Below, piece after piece: positions 40,401 through 49,175 of a stretch of 64,000 nucleotides of DNA. Position 1 is the stretch's first letter. The number at the start of each line of letters is the position of its first letter. The position numbers were made by a program, and so were the translations under genes. Source of the stretch: Xestospongia muta (Eukaryota > Porifera > Demospongiae > Haplosclerida > Petrosiidae); NCBI GenBank assembly GCA_963693285.1, contig OY848924.1:4357214-4421213 (forward strand), written 5' to 3'. Below the pieces are notes generated by a model. The model was not told the origin of the DNA. It did not search any database and saw nothing but the letters and a program-made list of their open reading frames with translations.

Positions 40401-43400
40401 CATTTGGTCTTGTCACTATATTATTGATGATGTTTCTGTTAGATACCTATCCAGTCATAGAATATACCAAAAAGGTAGAAGCTTTCCTTAGTATAAATTG
40501 TTATGATCTCAGTACCCAAGACAATATATAAATTTACTGTTCAATCATGTCAATCAAATGTCACAGAATGTAGATTTGTTGTTAGACACTGAATGTTGTG
40601 TTTACCTGTATCTCATGACATGATTACTCAATGTTAGTAATCATAGATATCCCATTGCTATTACTTCTTAAATTAGTTTGTATTATATGTAGTTTAGTAT
40701 CAATAAACCAATGTTCAATGAAATAAATGTTTCTTAAATTTTTTGTAAAGTATTTTAACTTCACCACACCCACTTCAAATATGCATATACAAATATAAAT
40801 CCATTAAAAATAGAGTTTTGCAAAGAAGTACCAAAATTTGAACCCTCCAATTTTAATGGAATTACACTAACAGACCACAAGTAATATCAACAATACATAT
40901 ACTATAGTCAGTATACTAACCTTATGTAAACCACCGTGATAAACATTTGCATTAGCACCTGATGCAAGTGCTACATTTATGTTATGCATATCACCATTTT
41001 CAGCTGAAGTCAAAAGTAAGTCATCCTGTTAAAATAAACAATAAATTATAACTGTGACATGTACCCACACATAATTAGGTCATGTTTATAACATGACATA
41101 TAAGATCACTATGTCCATGTCATCATATACAGTAAATATATTATTATATCACTTACATTTCTAACTTGGTCCATATCTCCTCCAAAAGAACATAAAAGCT
41201 TAACAATGTTATTATGACCATACCAGTATGCTATATGAAGTGGACTTTGTCCCCACTATAAAATGAAATAAATTGTTTAATAATAACAATAGATCCTATT
41301 TATATTACACAAGATCACACATTACTAGCATAATGTGCACTATCAGGGACACATGAATCTAACTTCCATAACTATATGTATTTTCATATATGAATACAAA
41401 TGATAAGTGTTTTATTGTTTTATCAATTTTGGGCTATAACCTTTTACTAGGTGAGCTTTAAAAAGAATATAAAACGCACATGTAGAAATTTGTCTGTGTG
41501 TACAAGATGTCACAAACTAGTGTCTCAATTTCTTTGTATCATGCTGCAAGGAAAGGTCCATTCATTACTATTGAAATGAAATCTAAAATAGTGATAGAAG
41601 ATTTACAACAAGACTCTAGCATCTTTCCAAGCCTAAGATTAGCTTTTATGTTCTGACAGAGAGCTCATATTTTGAAATAAAAATAATACATTATTCAACT
41701 GTTTCTATCTCTTTCATTACAAAAGTCTCATAACCTTTAAGTCATATTTCTTTAAAAACTCTTTGATGTACAAGTCTTCTTCTTTGTTCTTCAATTTCCA
41801 TACCATTGCTAATAGTAATTATATTCATTGTTTCTGTGACATACTTAACAATACCTGCACTATGACTGTAACTAAACTGTATATTCCTTATATGGAATAA
41901 TCACTGACCATGTTTCAATATATAGTGGTTAGGAAACACATAATATTTGTTGAACACTCATGTACATGTACATGTATATTATTATAATATCTTGTACTGA
42001 TATAATACATACTAGTAGTATTATATACATGCACATGGAGTGAACACAATACACAAGTACATGGAATATAAACCATCTCTATACATAATACAAACCTTGT
42101 CACAAATATTGGGGTCTGCCTTAGCTGTTAAGAGTAACTGAACTATCTCAATGTGTCCTTTCCCTGAAGCATAATGCAAAGAAGTCCGATGATACTATAA
42201 AATGAATAAATAGTAAATTACTAATAACTATTCAATACTACAATAGATGACACTGCTAATAGTAATTATATTCATTGATTCTATGACATACAGTACTTGC
42301 ACTATGACTGTGAATTTAAGTGTATATTCCTTATATGGAATAATTACTGAACATGCTTCAATATACAGTGGTTAGGACACAAACATAACAACTGTTGAAC
42401 ACTTATTCATAATGCTCATGTGTTTCTAGTACTATTGTACAAATATTAAACTAACAGGACCTTAATTTCCTCTTTTTCATACTGAAATAAAGTTTTGAAA
42501 AGTAGCCAAGCTTTGCTTATGAATGACAATATACAAATTAGATATCTCCTGTACTGATATGTACAATTACCATGTTGTAGCTTTATTGGTAACATTATAT
42601 TTTAATATTTCTAATATTAGTACCTCTCCAATATAAACAAAGTTCTGTCCATGCATGCATTTACATGTTCTAATAATAAGTACATACTGGCTTCATAATT
42701 AATTTTACCCACTGTATAATTAATTAGAATTGAGATAAACTAAAGTTTCTGCTATAGACTATAACAATTGTATTTAGCAGTTTTGGACAAACAAAATGTA
42801 TCAGAAACTCTTGACATAAAGGAGATTTGGTTTGTTAACTTAATAGAATACCTTGCTACTCTCTAAAAGAGTATAGCACCTATGTAAAAGACATCAAAAT
42901 GACAATATTCTTCAAAAATTTAGGGCAGGAATTATATAAGATTGTTGGTTCATGTTGTCTGTAACATGTTTAGTGATTTACATGTACATGTATATTATTA
43001 TTATAATATCTTGTATGATATAATACATACTAGTAGTATTATATGTATGTACATGGAGTGAACACAATACACAAGTACATGGAATATAAACCATCTCTAT
43101 ACATAATACAAACCTTGTCACAAATATTGGGGTCTGCCTTAGCTGTTAAGAGTAACTGAACTATCTCAATGTGTCCTTCCCTTGAAGCATAATTCAAAGA
43201 AGTCTGATGATCCTATAGAAAGAATAAATAGTAAATTACTAATAACTATTCAATACTACAATAGATAACACTGCTAATAGTAATTATATTCATTGATTCT
43301 ATGACTTACAGTACTTGCACTATGACTGTGAACTTAAGTGTATATTCCTTATATGGAATAATTACTGAACATGCTTCAATATACAGTGGTTAGGACACAA

Positions 43401-46400
43401 ACATAACAACTGTTGAACACTTATTCATAATGCTCATGTGTTTCTAGTACTATTGTACAAATATTAAACTAACAGGACCTTAATTTCCTCTTGTTCATAC
43501 TGAAATAAAGTTTTGAAAAGTAGCCAAGCTTTGCTTATGAATGACAATATACAAATGAGATATCTCCTGTACTGATATGTACAATTACCATATTGTAGCT
43601 TTATTGGTAACATTATATTTTAATATTTCTAATATAAGCTCCTCTCCAATATAAACAAAGTTCTGTCCATGCATACATTTACCTGTTCTAATAATAAGTA
43701 CATACTGGCTTCATAATTAATTTTACCCACTGTATAATTAATTAGAATTGAGATAAACTAAAGTTTCTGTTGTAGACTAGAATAATTTTTGACATAAAGA
43801 TCTGGTTTGTTAACTTAAAAGAATACCTTGCTACTCCCTAAAAGAGTATAGCACCTATGTAAAAGACATCAAAATGATAATTTACTTTCAAAAGTTAGGG
43901 TAGGAATTCTATAAGATTGTTGGTTCTTGTTGTCTGCATTATGTTTAGTGATTTACAAGTACATGTATATTATTATAATATCTTGTACTTATAAAATACA
44001 TAATAATAGTATTACATACATGTACATAGACTGAACACAATACACATGTACATGGAAAATAAAGCATCTCTGCACATAATACAAACCTTGTTACAAATAT
44101 TAGGGTCAGAATTAGCTGTTAAGAACACTTATTCATAATGCTCATGTGTTTCTGGTACTATTGTACAAATATTAAACCAGTAAGAATTTAATTTCCTCTT
44201 GTCAACAGCAAAATAAAGTTTTAAAAAGTAGCCAAGCTTTGCTTATGAATGACAATAGACAAATGAGATATCTCCTGTACTGATATGTACAATTACCATG
44301 TTGTAGCTTTATTATTCACTGACTAGTGACTAAATGACTAAAACAACTCTTCATATATAGAATAGTCAAGAACGTTCTTCATAGACACAATGTTTATGAT
44401 CATAAAATGTATAGTATAAAAACAGGTGTGCTCATTGAAGTATATATAGTACACAATGAATATTGTATAGTGGCTTTGTGGATTAAACTACTGGTATCTA
44501 CACAAAATATTACAATTTCTTAGTATGTTATTTATCAAAATTATTAGATGACAATGTCATCATATCATGACATCATATCAGTATAGCTTTATAGGATTTT
44601 TATGACAATCAAAATATTTCACTTCACATAACACTGAGTATTATATGACGTATCATTAAAATATTATATTGTATCCACAAACTTGTAATCATTACATTAA
44701 TGACAACAAAACTATCTATTACTAGTAAACAATCATTTATTATTATAAAGTAATAACTTACTTCTTTGTTCTGATAATTCACATTTGCCTTCCTTTGAAT
44801 ACTTTCTTTTACAATGTTTATCAGTCCTCTGTCTGCAGCTGCTAACATAATTTCATTCTAATAAATCACAACAAGTAAATACAGATAATATACATTATAA
44901 TAAATACAACAGTATATACAAGTTTTGAGTTTAATTATATATAATTGTGACTAGTAAATAAACCACTAATTATTTACCCAGTTCTTTATATATAAATGTA
45001 TTCTTCTAATAATTATTGTATAAATGGTTGACACAAGTCTATCAGCTTTACTGAATACTTTGTCCTAAATCTCAAAGATGGCTACATATTATTCTAAATG
45101 TACATGTAATGATAGGATCTCTATTAAAATGAATATTGTGTCTGTTAGATGAACAGCTCCTGGTATTGATGTGGTATAAATTTTGGCTTCTAACAAGTTG
45201 TAAGATAAGGTAACAAACCATGCTTACTGAGTATTCCAATATATCATTAAAGTTAGTAGCATTATAGCTATAATTTAAAATACAACACTTGTAATGATTG
45301 AATGTGGGTGTGGCTGCTATGAAACATAGTTGTCTAGTCAATCTGTGATAATTTCTTTCATAATTGTAATATGAAGGCAATTATTAACACTGTATACTGT
45401 ACCTTAGTATTACATAATATGCTTTAAACTAATGCTATAGTTAGTAGCTAGGAATAAGAAAGGTTGTATGAAGAAAACTAGACATAAACAATATATGTAT
45501 TGATATGTGTATTAGGACTTGGTAATAACTAGGAGACATTTTCATGTAGTATACAAGTATGTACATGTACATGATATCAGTATAACAAACAAGTATTCTA
45601 GTAATTATAAATATTGACCTCAACTACATACTCTATACTTATATATACTTACATAATCAGGAGTAGCTCCTGCATTTTCAAAAATATGTGCTATTGTGTC
45701 ATGACCTTTGATGTAGGCATTAGTATGAGGTGTTGTATGAAGTGGTCTAAGATGTCTAGTCATATACTATATAATAAACAAAGACATTTTAATTACATAT
45801 CTGTCTATACACAATACAAACACAGCTAAAAACAATTAATACTCACCAAATCTACATATTTTGATTTAATTACTAAGTTAATAAACACAAATAATATCAG
45901 ACTAAATAATAAACTAATGAGATCTTACATCAGGATAACGACATTTGAAGTTTGCTCCATTCTGGAGTAATTGCTTCACATTTTCTATATTTCCATCTCT
46001 AGAAGACTCCCAAAGTTTATAGTCCTATATAATAAGATAACAAGTCATTACATTTAAAAATAGTAAATCATACAAACTAATAAAACTATAGAACTAGTCA
46101 AAGACATAATACACAAAGTGACAATATTTTACAATAAATGATTTTTGATTATTGAATGTCACTCTCAAATAGTAGTCTTATCACTTTTTGATCAATATTG
46201 ATATAGATATTGTGGTTGATATTCAAGGAAATACAGTAGTTATATTATAATAAAACTTGAACTAGACAATAAAGGATACAACTAGTATTAACAATACCAG
46301 ACATTAGTCTACTATAAGAGTACTCACTTACTACATCATCATATTTATCATATAACATGTAATGTATTGATTGTACACTAACACATGTAGTATAATGGAT

Positions 46401-46458
46401 TAGTTACTAATATACTTACAATTCTTTCCTGCTCTCTCTCTGAAAGTTTAGCTGCCAT
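19155..46458 (-). CDS. Ankyrin - ROC - COR - Death - CARD-like signalling protein (ROCO family)
   Basis: Twenty-three exons join in one frame: 46458-46420, 46024-45929, 45766-45653, 44857-44762, 43212-43114, 42194-42096, 41255-41157, 41025-40921, 38266-38168, 37773-37669, 34563-34462, 30973-30869, 28223-28122, 27164-27063, 26105-26004, 23458-21368, 21319-21244, 21193-21134, 20822-20763, 20711-20397, 20011-19938, 19784-19721 and 19483-19155. They total 4533 bases, 1510 residues, with matching phases at every GT-AG junction. Residues 1-488 are mainly ankyrin repeats. About 575-800 form a ROC GTPase (P-loop GKTNAGKS 580-587, DFAG 637-640, SHID 705-708). COR follows to 1185, a Death domain lies at about 1254-1330 and a CARD-like domain at about 1402-1510. 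ROCO proteins are GTP-controlled scaffolds; this order resembles DAPK1 without its kinase. The role in death or immune signalling is inferred. Unseen extra or alternative exons are possible. Confidence 0.85.
19721..21319 (-). CDS. Linker exons between COR, Death and CARD-like domains
   Basis: Five small exons have consistent phases: 21244-21319 (76 bases, SSRPIREEELQCLPEDVV), 21134-21193 (60), 20822-20763 (60, GNQKSNGCTSTDDFSPF), 20011-19938 (74, HAKESCTANTTEGCNTDKLP) and 19784-19721 (64, QQELSNEPKEETLPSHH). They are rich in S, T, E and N and probably form flexible linkers around the Death domain, whose exon (20397-20711) lies between them. Confidence 0.75.
20397..20711 (-). CDS. Death-domain exon of the ROCO gene
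   Basis: The exon reads TRREVLIQLACINASWREIG, then LGVSYNNLQSLAQSTL, RLGDVIQHWLDMNG and PVTWITILDLLKGPLVNNKS. The spacing W-x-x-I-G, V-I-x-x-W-L, and W-x-T-I-x-x-x-L are signatures of Death domains, which form adaptor-adaptor contacts. It enters in phase 1 from exon 20763-20822 (TAT split codon) and leaves in phase 1 via GTAAAT, a weak donor. If that donor is skipped the frame continues 24 codons to a stop at 20329, giving a possible shorter isoform. Confidence 0.85.
21368..23458 (-). CDS. Large ROC-COR exon of the ROCO gene
   Basis: A single open 2091-base exon (697 codons) lies between acceptor TTTCTCTAG and donor GTAAGT. It starts with a last ankyrin-like repeat (YGNTLLHCACS). The ROC domain then shows G1 GKTNAGKS, a TTGID switch segment, G3 DFAGH, and G4-like SHID in place of NKxD. 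The COR region follows, from about WLIIDKKALLTEVNGIVF through the end at GRNPL. The DFAGH histidine sits where Ras-like proteins have the catalytic glutamine, common in ROC domains. The intron-free nature of the whole ROC-COR unit contrasts with the one-repeat-per-exon ankyrin part. The plus-strand pseudogene at 9947-11993 is its paralogue. Confidence 0.95.
24082..26987. repeat. Segmental duplication copy A1
   Basis: It matches 32539-35442 at an offset of about 8457 bases with few differences, including exon 26004-26105 versus 34462-34563. Left boundary: GATTTCAAGGGAAACCTAGC here, GATTTCAAGAGAAATGTAGC there. Confidence 0.85.
24143..24432 (+). pseudogene. Plus-strand coding-like fragment inside a ROCO intron (copy 1)
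   Basis: An open segment (about 24143-24306) reads QKVFITCALEGGGHYEVVCH and continues to MKREKHPW. A donor GTAAGT follows, and after TGTTTTAG (24348) a second segment reads INTGTDITLLRLLIRLTKVL and ends in a stop near 24430. The phases join as P-W-I-N. ALEGGGHY followed by V resembles the C-terminal active-site histidine region of OTU-type cysteine proteases, a tentative match. Farther along, a frame at 24918-25032 (ATYKALQGAMLCCVDKHDYS) ends at another donor. It looks like a fragment of a foreign gene carried into the intron, opposite in strand to the host gene. Confidence 0.4.
25560..28290. repeat. Tandem array of about 1.06-kb ankyrin-exon units
   Basis: Three units begin near 25570, 26628 and 27687 (GGTTGTGGCATTGTGAT) and carry exons at 26004, 27063 and 28122, spacing 1059. 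Intron sequence between units is almost identical by eye. The third unit is cut short by the hAT-like element at 28292. Confidence 0.85.
26004..34563 (-). CDS. Ankyrin exons 11-15 of the ROCO gene (recently amplified class)
   Basis: The exons are 34462-34563, 30869-30973, 28122-28223, 27063-27164 and 26004-26105, each 102 or 105 bases and phase 0. All follow the pattern TPAHLAAENxHADTVKLL then EVGQADVNTKD. The three at 26.0, 27.1 and 28.1 kb lie in tandem units about 1059 bases apart whose introns are also nearly identical, which points to very recent unequal crossing-over. Because each unit adds one phase-0 exon, repeat number can change without breaking the frame. The differences fall mainly at the variable positions of the repeat (NGC/FGR/RGR, ENDH/ENGH/ENSH). 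Confidence 0.85.
28292..29304. mobile_element. hAT-like element copy B1, left-truncated
   Basis: The right end CATGCATTCCTG (to 29304) is followed by CAGTGAC, which is also the uninterrupted sequence of the ankyrin-unit intron (26981-26987). The left terminus is missing. It carries an extra segment absent from copy B2 (28640-28910) that encodes WDLYYGFKNLCADF and HPVRLNGSAIETYFSQVKHA, a transposase-like C-terminal remnant, with MNG(stop)IDGAFQAYWKPK upstream. Confidence 0.6.
28645..28887 (+). pseudogene. Transposase-like fragment
   Basis: The open segment 28705-28887 reads SWQTWDLYYGFKNLCADFTS and then VRLNGSAIETYFSQVKHATT. I recall similar N-G-S-A-(I/V)-E-T-x-F-S-Q blocks near the C-terminus of animal DNA-transposon transposases but cannot name the family. 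A near-repeat (VRSSMPYQA after KHATTGHI) suggests a small internal duplication. It is broken upstream by stops. Confidence 0.45.
29305..30868. repeat. Segmental duplication B, copy 1 (intronic)
   Basis: It matches 36157-37668 closely. It contains a GTTGCTATGGTGAC-type motif cluster (29516-29960) and leads into ankyrin exon 30869; the partner leads into 37669. No gene was recognised; short open frames here are by-products of the CTATGG repeats. Confidence 0.75.
31678..32466 (+). mobile_element. Tc1/mariner-like element with TA duplication
   Basis: The ends TATCTGTTTGAGTTGA (31678) and, inverted, TACACTGTCCGAGTTGAGTT (to 32466) are related. TA flanks both sides (31676-31677, 32467-32468). The paralogous sites at 30560-30585 and 37362-37386 read straight through TTGTTA-TTCTTGTG or TTGTTAGTTCTTGTG, giving the empty site. 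Confidence 0.8.
31810..32170 (+). pseudogene. Mariner-like transposase N-terminal remnant
   Basis: Three short frames combine to one protein: KGKRLKSKDVVANVYDYL, then GPLKRTSDATGVSHTSIKRL (helix-turn-helix), then GGAAFSTPTKRYKP, then VDDFDRKAIRRKI. The order DVVxNVYxY, ATGVSxxSVxR, and DDFDxxAIRR is what I know from the DNA-binding half of mariner-type (DDE) transposases. Frameshifts near 31935 and 32020 and a stop break it; the DDE catalytic half is missing. Confidence 0.65.
32539..35442. repeat. Segmental duplication copy A2
   Basis: Partner of 24082-26987. Its left edge joins, at AGTATGTT, sequence related to 30.6 and 37.4 kb. Its right end is interrupted by the hAT-like element that starts at 35443. 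Confidence 0.85.
32600..32890 (+). pseudogene. Plus-strand coding-like fragment (copy 2)
   Basis: Near-identical duplicate of 24143-24432, carried by segmental copy A2. It keeps the GGGHYEVV segment and the second exon-like block; K replaces T early on (VFIKCALEGG). Confidence 0.4.
35443..36156. mobile_element. hAT-like element copy B2 with both ends
   Basis: The left end CAGGAGCGCATGAGCG and right end CACTCATGCACTCCTG are inverted repeats. The flanks are CAATGAC (35436-35442) and TAGTGAC (36157-36163), against a single CAGTGAC at the intact site in the paralogous ankyrin units (26981-26987). The result is a 7-8 base target duplication with CAGG-type ends, suggestive of hAT. The interior keeps the MNGWIDGAFQAYWKPK segment and lacks the rest of the transposase. 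Confidence 0.65.
36157..37668. repeat. Segmental duplication B, copy 2 (intronic)
   Basis: Partner of 29305-30868, with matching motif cluster at 36360-36800 and the same approach to an ankyrin exon (37669-37773). An open frame at 36649-36969 is probably fortuitous. Confidence 0.75.
37669..38266 (-). CDS. Ankyrin exons 9 and 10 of the ROCO gene
   Basis: Exon 38168-38266 (99 bases, HQSALHFASSAGHIEIVQLL ending ADPNICDK) belongs to the same class as 42096 and 43114. Exon 37669-37773 (105 bases, GRTPAHLAAENGHADIVKLL ending ADINTKDSL) is the first of the second class, which is repeated down to 26004. Both are phase 0 with good GT-AG borders. Confidence 0.8.
38430..39292. mobile_element. piggyBac-like non-autonomous element
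   Basis: TTAA flanks both ends (38426-38429 and 39293-39296), as in piggyBac insertions. The ends CCTCGCTGCGGTGC and (inverted) CCTCGCTTTGCATTTGC are related. The right end is itself a hairpin: CCTCGCTTTGC, 6-base loop, GCAAAGCGAGG at 39265-39292. The 863-base interior has no transposase frame; near the right end it carries a CACACCCACAC-rich tract. It sits in an intron of the ROCO gene. Confidence 0.65.
40921..46024 (-). CDS. Ankyrin exons 2-8 of the ROCO gene (older part of the array)
   Basis: The exons are 45929-46024 (DYKLWESSRDGNIENVK), 45653-45766 (longer, 114 bases), 44762-44857 (EIMLAAADRGLINIVKES), 43114-43212, 42096-42194, 41157-41255 (WGQSPLHIAYWYGHNNIVKLL) and 40921-41025 (DDLLLTSAENGDMHNI). 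All begin and end in phase 0 and most encode one repeat of 32-35 residues. Exons 42096-42194 and 43114-43212 are near copies in tandem units about 1018 bases apart. A third, decayed unit holds only a remnant at 44097. These exons differ in sequence from each other far more than those at 26-37 kb, so this end of the array appears older. Confidence 0.8.
41880..44300. repeat. Tandem repeat of about 1.0-kb units, each carrying one ankyrin exon
   Basis: Three units share exon plus intron: exon starts at 42096, 43114 and 44097 (spacing 1018 and 983). Shared intron blocks include TTCCTTATATGGAATAAT, CTAACAGGACCTTAATTTCC and GGTAACATTATATTTTAATA. The third unit has lost most of its exon. Confidence 0.8.
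44097..44126 (-). pseudogene. Decayed ankyrin exon remnant
   Basis: Only the 3' end of a class-I ankyrin exon survives (encoding roughly LTANSDPNICNK) next to an intact-looking donor; the rest has been deleted and the sequence jumps to intron homology (ACACTTATTCATAATGCTCATG). Since it has no acceptor it should be skipped. It lies about 983 bases beyond the unit of exon 43114-43212 and belongs to the same tandem series. Confidence 0.65.
46420..46458 (-). CDS. First coding exon of the ANK-ROC-COR gene
   Basis: It encodes MAAKLSEREQERI. The start is chosen because the ATG has G at -3 and +4, and the 39-base exon ends in phase 0 at a GTAAGT donor, joining cleanly to the second exon (DYKLWESSRDGNIENVKQLL). 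A GC-rich hairpin directly precedes it. A possible splice acceptor (ATTATAG) at about 46514 suggests a further 5' untranslated exon. Confidence 0.7.
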
Positions 46459-46479
46459 TGCCAGCCAGGAGGGCTGGCA
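46459..46479 (-). promoter_or_regulatory. Hairpin abutting the start codon of the ANK-ROC-COR gene
   Basis: On the mRNA strand TGCCAGCC, a 5-base loop CTCCT, and GGCTGGCA form a perfect 8-base-pair stem that ends immediately before the ATG. It is strikingly GC-rich in an AT-rich region. An effect on translation start is an inference. Confidence 0.5.
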
Positions 46480-46845
46480 GCCCTTGACTGGTACTGTTAA
46501 GTTGATCTAGTTCTATAATAGAACATTAGATATCAATGTACATATACTATAATGTATTATATATATCACATTATAAAACAAAGAGAATAAATTGTATGTT
46601 CTAAATTTATTGTTGAATTAAAATCATATATATATACACAATGTGATCATGACAACAATTCAATATCACCTCATGATCATGAGATCAAGTACAGCAATAA
46701 ATAGTTTATTTTTCCAGATGAGGCTTCATAACTGATATGCTAGTTAGGATCGCATCTTGTTTTTTGAGGGTGAGCCTGAGCGAGCTGCACATTTGTCATG
46801 TAAATAGGATAATTTGACAATGTACGTACGTCATTCCGTAATACT

Positions 46846-47102
46846 CTAATTTAGCGTTAAATAATTCTAGAATAAATGAAAATTCTGAAGATTACGGCTT
46901 GCTTCAGGTGCAACAAAAATGGGTGCGTAAAGGCTATGTCTGGAGTAAAAGTGGACAATATGTACCAGCTGCTTGCCAAGCCGTCTTAGTTCCTGTGCTA
47001 TCACGCAAATATCTGCCTCTAGTGTTTTTCAGACTAGGTACACAGTCATACAGAGATATATATTTGGTGATATTACTAATGGAACACCATACAGTTTTAT
47101 GA
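46846..47102 (+). other. Unrecognised open frame
   Basis: The frame is open from about 46846 to a stop at 47102 and has fairly rich composition (LLQVQQKWVRKGYVWSKSGQ, then YVPAACQAVLVPVLS). It lacks a convincing ATG or splice borders, and no domain is recognised. It could be a fragment of a mobile element. Confidence 0.2.
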
Positions 47103-48550
47103 CGATCTAATGCATTAATGGCGCTGGACTATGACATCTTAAAAAACTACATATGTATGGGTTATTCTAACACATTAGAGTGTATGATTTTAGGATTTAG
47201 AGATAAGGATTGGTTTAATGACAAGTTATTGTGGCAAGTTTTCTTATAGAATCTGCAAATATATAACATCTGCTGCTATAGTTTAGTTTAGGTCTAGTCA
47301 GTGAACTATAGGGATACAAATTAACATTTAACATTTAAGGTTGATGTGCTAGAGATCAAAATATGCTAATCTTAGTCTGTCCCACTGAACTTGTTACTTT
47401 ATACACCACTAGTCTGCAATATTTGACATATAAATCACATACTACATTATCTAGGTGCATGTTTACAACCTATGAATAAATAACTGCAACATGAAAATAT
47501 ATTCAGTAGTCCCTATGCAATTTTTGACATGAGTCAATAAATTTAAAGATGTTAGACCTATACATGTGCTACTGCATGATTACCTCCTAGAGTATTTCTT
47601 TAAACAAGAACTACATAATGACAAAACCATTCACATACCTACCACTGGGAGGAGGGTCTGATGACAATAGAAGCATCTGTATGCTGACACATACATGTAT
47701 TTATGTATATCATAATATTATAATCTATATTTTTGTCTAAGTAGCAATGTAGTTATTAGTAACAAATAAAGAAATATCGCTTTCTTTACTTACATCAATT
47801 AGATCACACTCTTCAATTCAAAGTCTTCTTTGTCAAAAGTATTTTGTGTGTGGTATAGAATTTATCATCACATGATGGCATGATGCAGTGTGGGTGGAAC
47901 ATAAATGGTTTTCGAAATACTAGCTTCATTTACGTAACAATACAATTGAATATATTCATGTTTTTAACAATGAAATAGTATCACCTGGTGTTAATAGCAC
48001 ACTAATACTTGTATGGTTGTAATACCTTCCTTACAGAGGTCTCACAAATACATGTGTCAAGACTAATAGTTTAGTATTGATGTCTTTGAACATATAACAT
48101 AATTTATTTTCCTTTAATAATGAAAAGGATTAATATAAAATTACATAAAAATAATTAAGATCTGTTTGAATTGGCAAACTATAATTTCAGAACATATTCA
48201 TTCAAAAAGAAGTGTTATTTGGTACATCCATAGAGAATCTTAATAACATCCATCTGTTGTGTTTCCTGTAAACTCAATAAAATGTTTAGCAAATAATAAT
48301 GAAAAAAATACGATTACTGAATTAATCACTGATCACAATTTCATTATTTGAACTTCTTTGTCATCTTTATTATTACTATAATTAGAGAGCAAGATAGTAT
48401 AACAAAATGAACAAATGAAGATGAAAAGAGATTTATTATGTATGGTTGTGATACTTAACAACACTCACAAGACATTTCATAGTAAAACAAGCAGTATATG
48501 ATCTCTGTTAGTTACAGCCATAAATGATAACCTTTGAAAATTTAGACAAT

Positions 48551-48551
48551 A

Positions 48552-48593
<42 letters not shown>

Positions 48594-48594
48594 A
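48551..48594. repeat. (TA)n(GA)n microsatellite
   Basis: About 24 bases of TA repeat followed directly by GAGAGAGAGAGAGAGAG. Confidence 0.9.
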
Positions 48595-48960
48595 AGAAAT
48601 TAATAACTAATTTAACTGTGTTTATAATCACAATCTATGCATGATCACTGACACACATCATTCTAATGTTTGTCAAAATATTATGTGATACTGTCACAAA
48701 GTCATAGATTAGATTTTAAAATATCAAAAAGCTGTAGGTTAGACTTTTCCTCTTTTCTCTTTGACAAACATAAATTCTTTCCTTTATATAAATCACAGAC
48801 AATTATATATGTCAGGGCTACATAATAAAGAAATGTACTAAATTTTACACAAATAAAGGCTAAGGGTCACTTTACCAAATAAAATACTATGTATTTACAA
48901 AGAACTCGCCTACACATAATACCAATAAAATACTATTCTTACTTTAGTGTCAGGTAAGAC

Positions 48961-49175
48961 CTACCACCCATTTGGGACTAAAACAATATGTTTTTTAAAA
49001 TTCATAGAAATAAGATTAAATTTTGTTACTTTGAGCGCTAAAGACCACACAGCCGGAAGATCCACTGGGATATACCATTGATTTTTAATAAGATGGTTCT
49101 GTTTGCTTGCATGTAAATGTGGTCTATAAGTTGTACAATTAGTTATAGTCTTTTTCAACTTGACAATCATTGCAT
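48961..49175 (-). repeat. Diverged dispersed copy of the 55-kb repeat family
   Basis: The reverse strand shares ATTGTCAAG, TTGTACAACT-TAGACCA, AAAATCAATGxTATATCCCAGTG, GTGTGGTCTT and AAATTTAATxTTATTxCTATGAATTTT in order with the repeat at 55181, 55573 and 56164. A 69-residue open frame here is a by-product. Confidence 0.6.
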
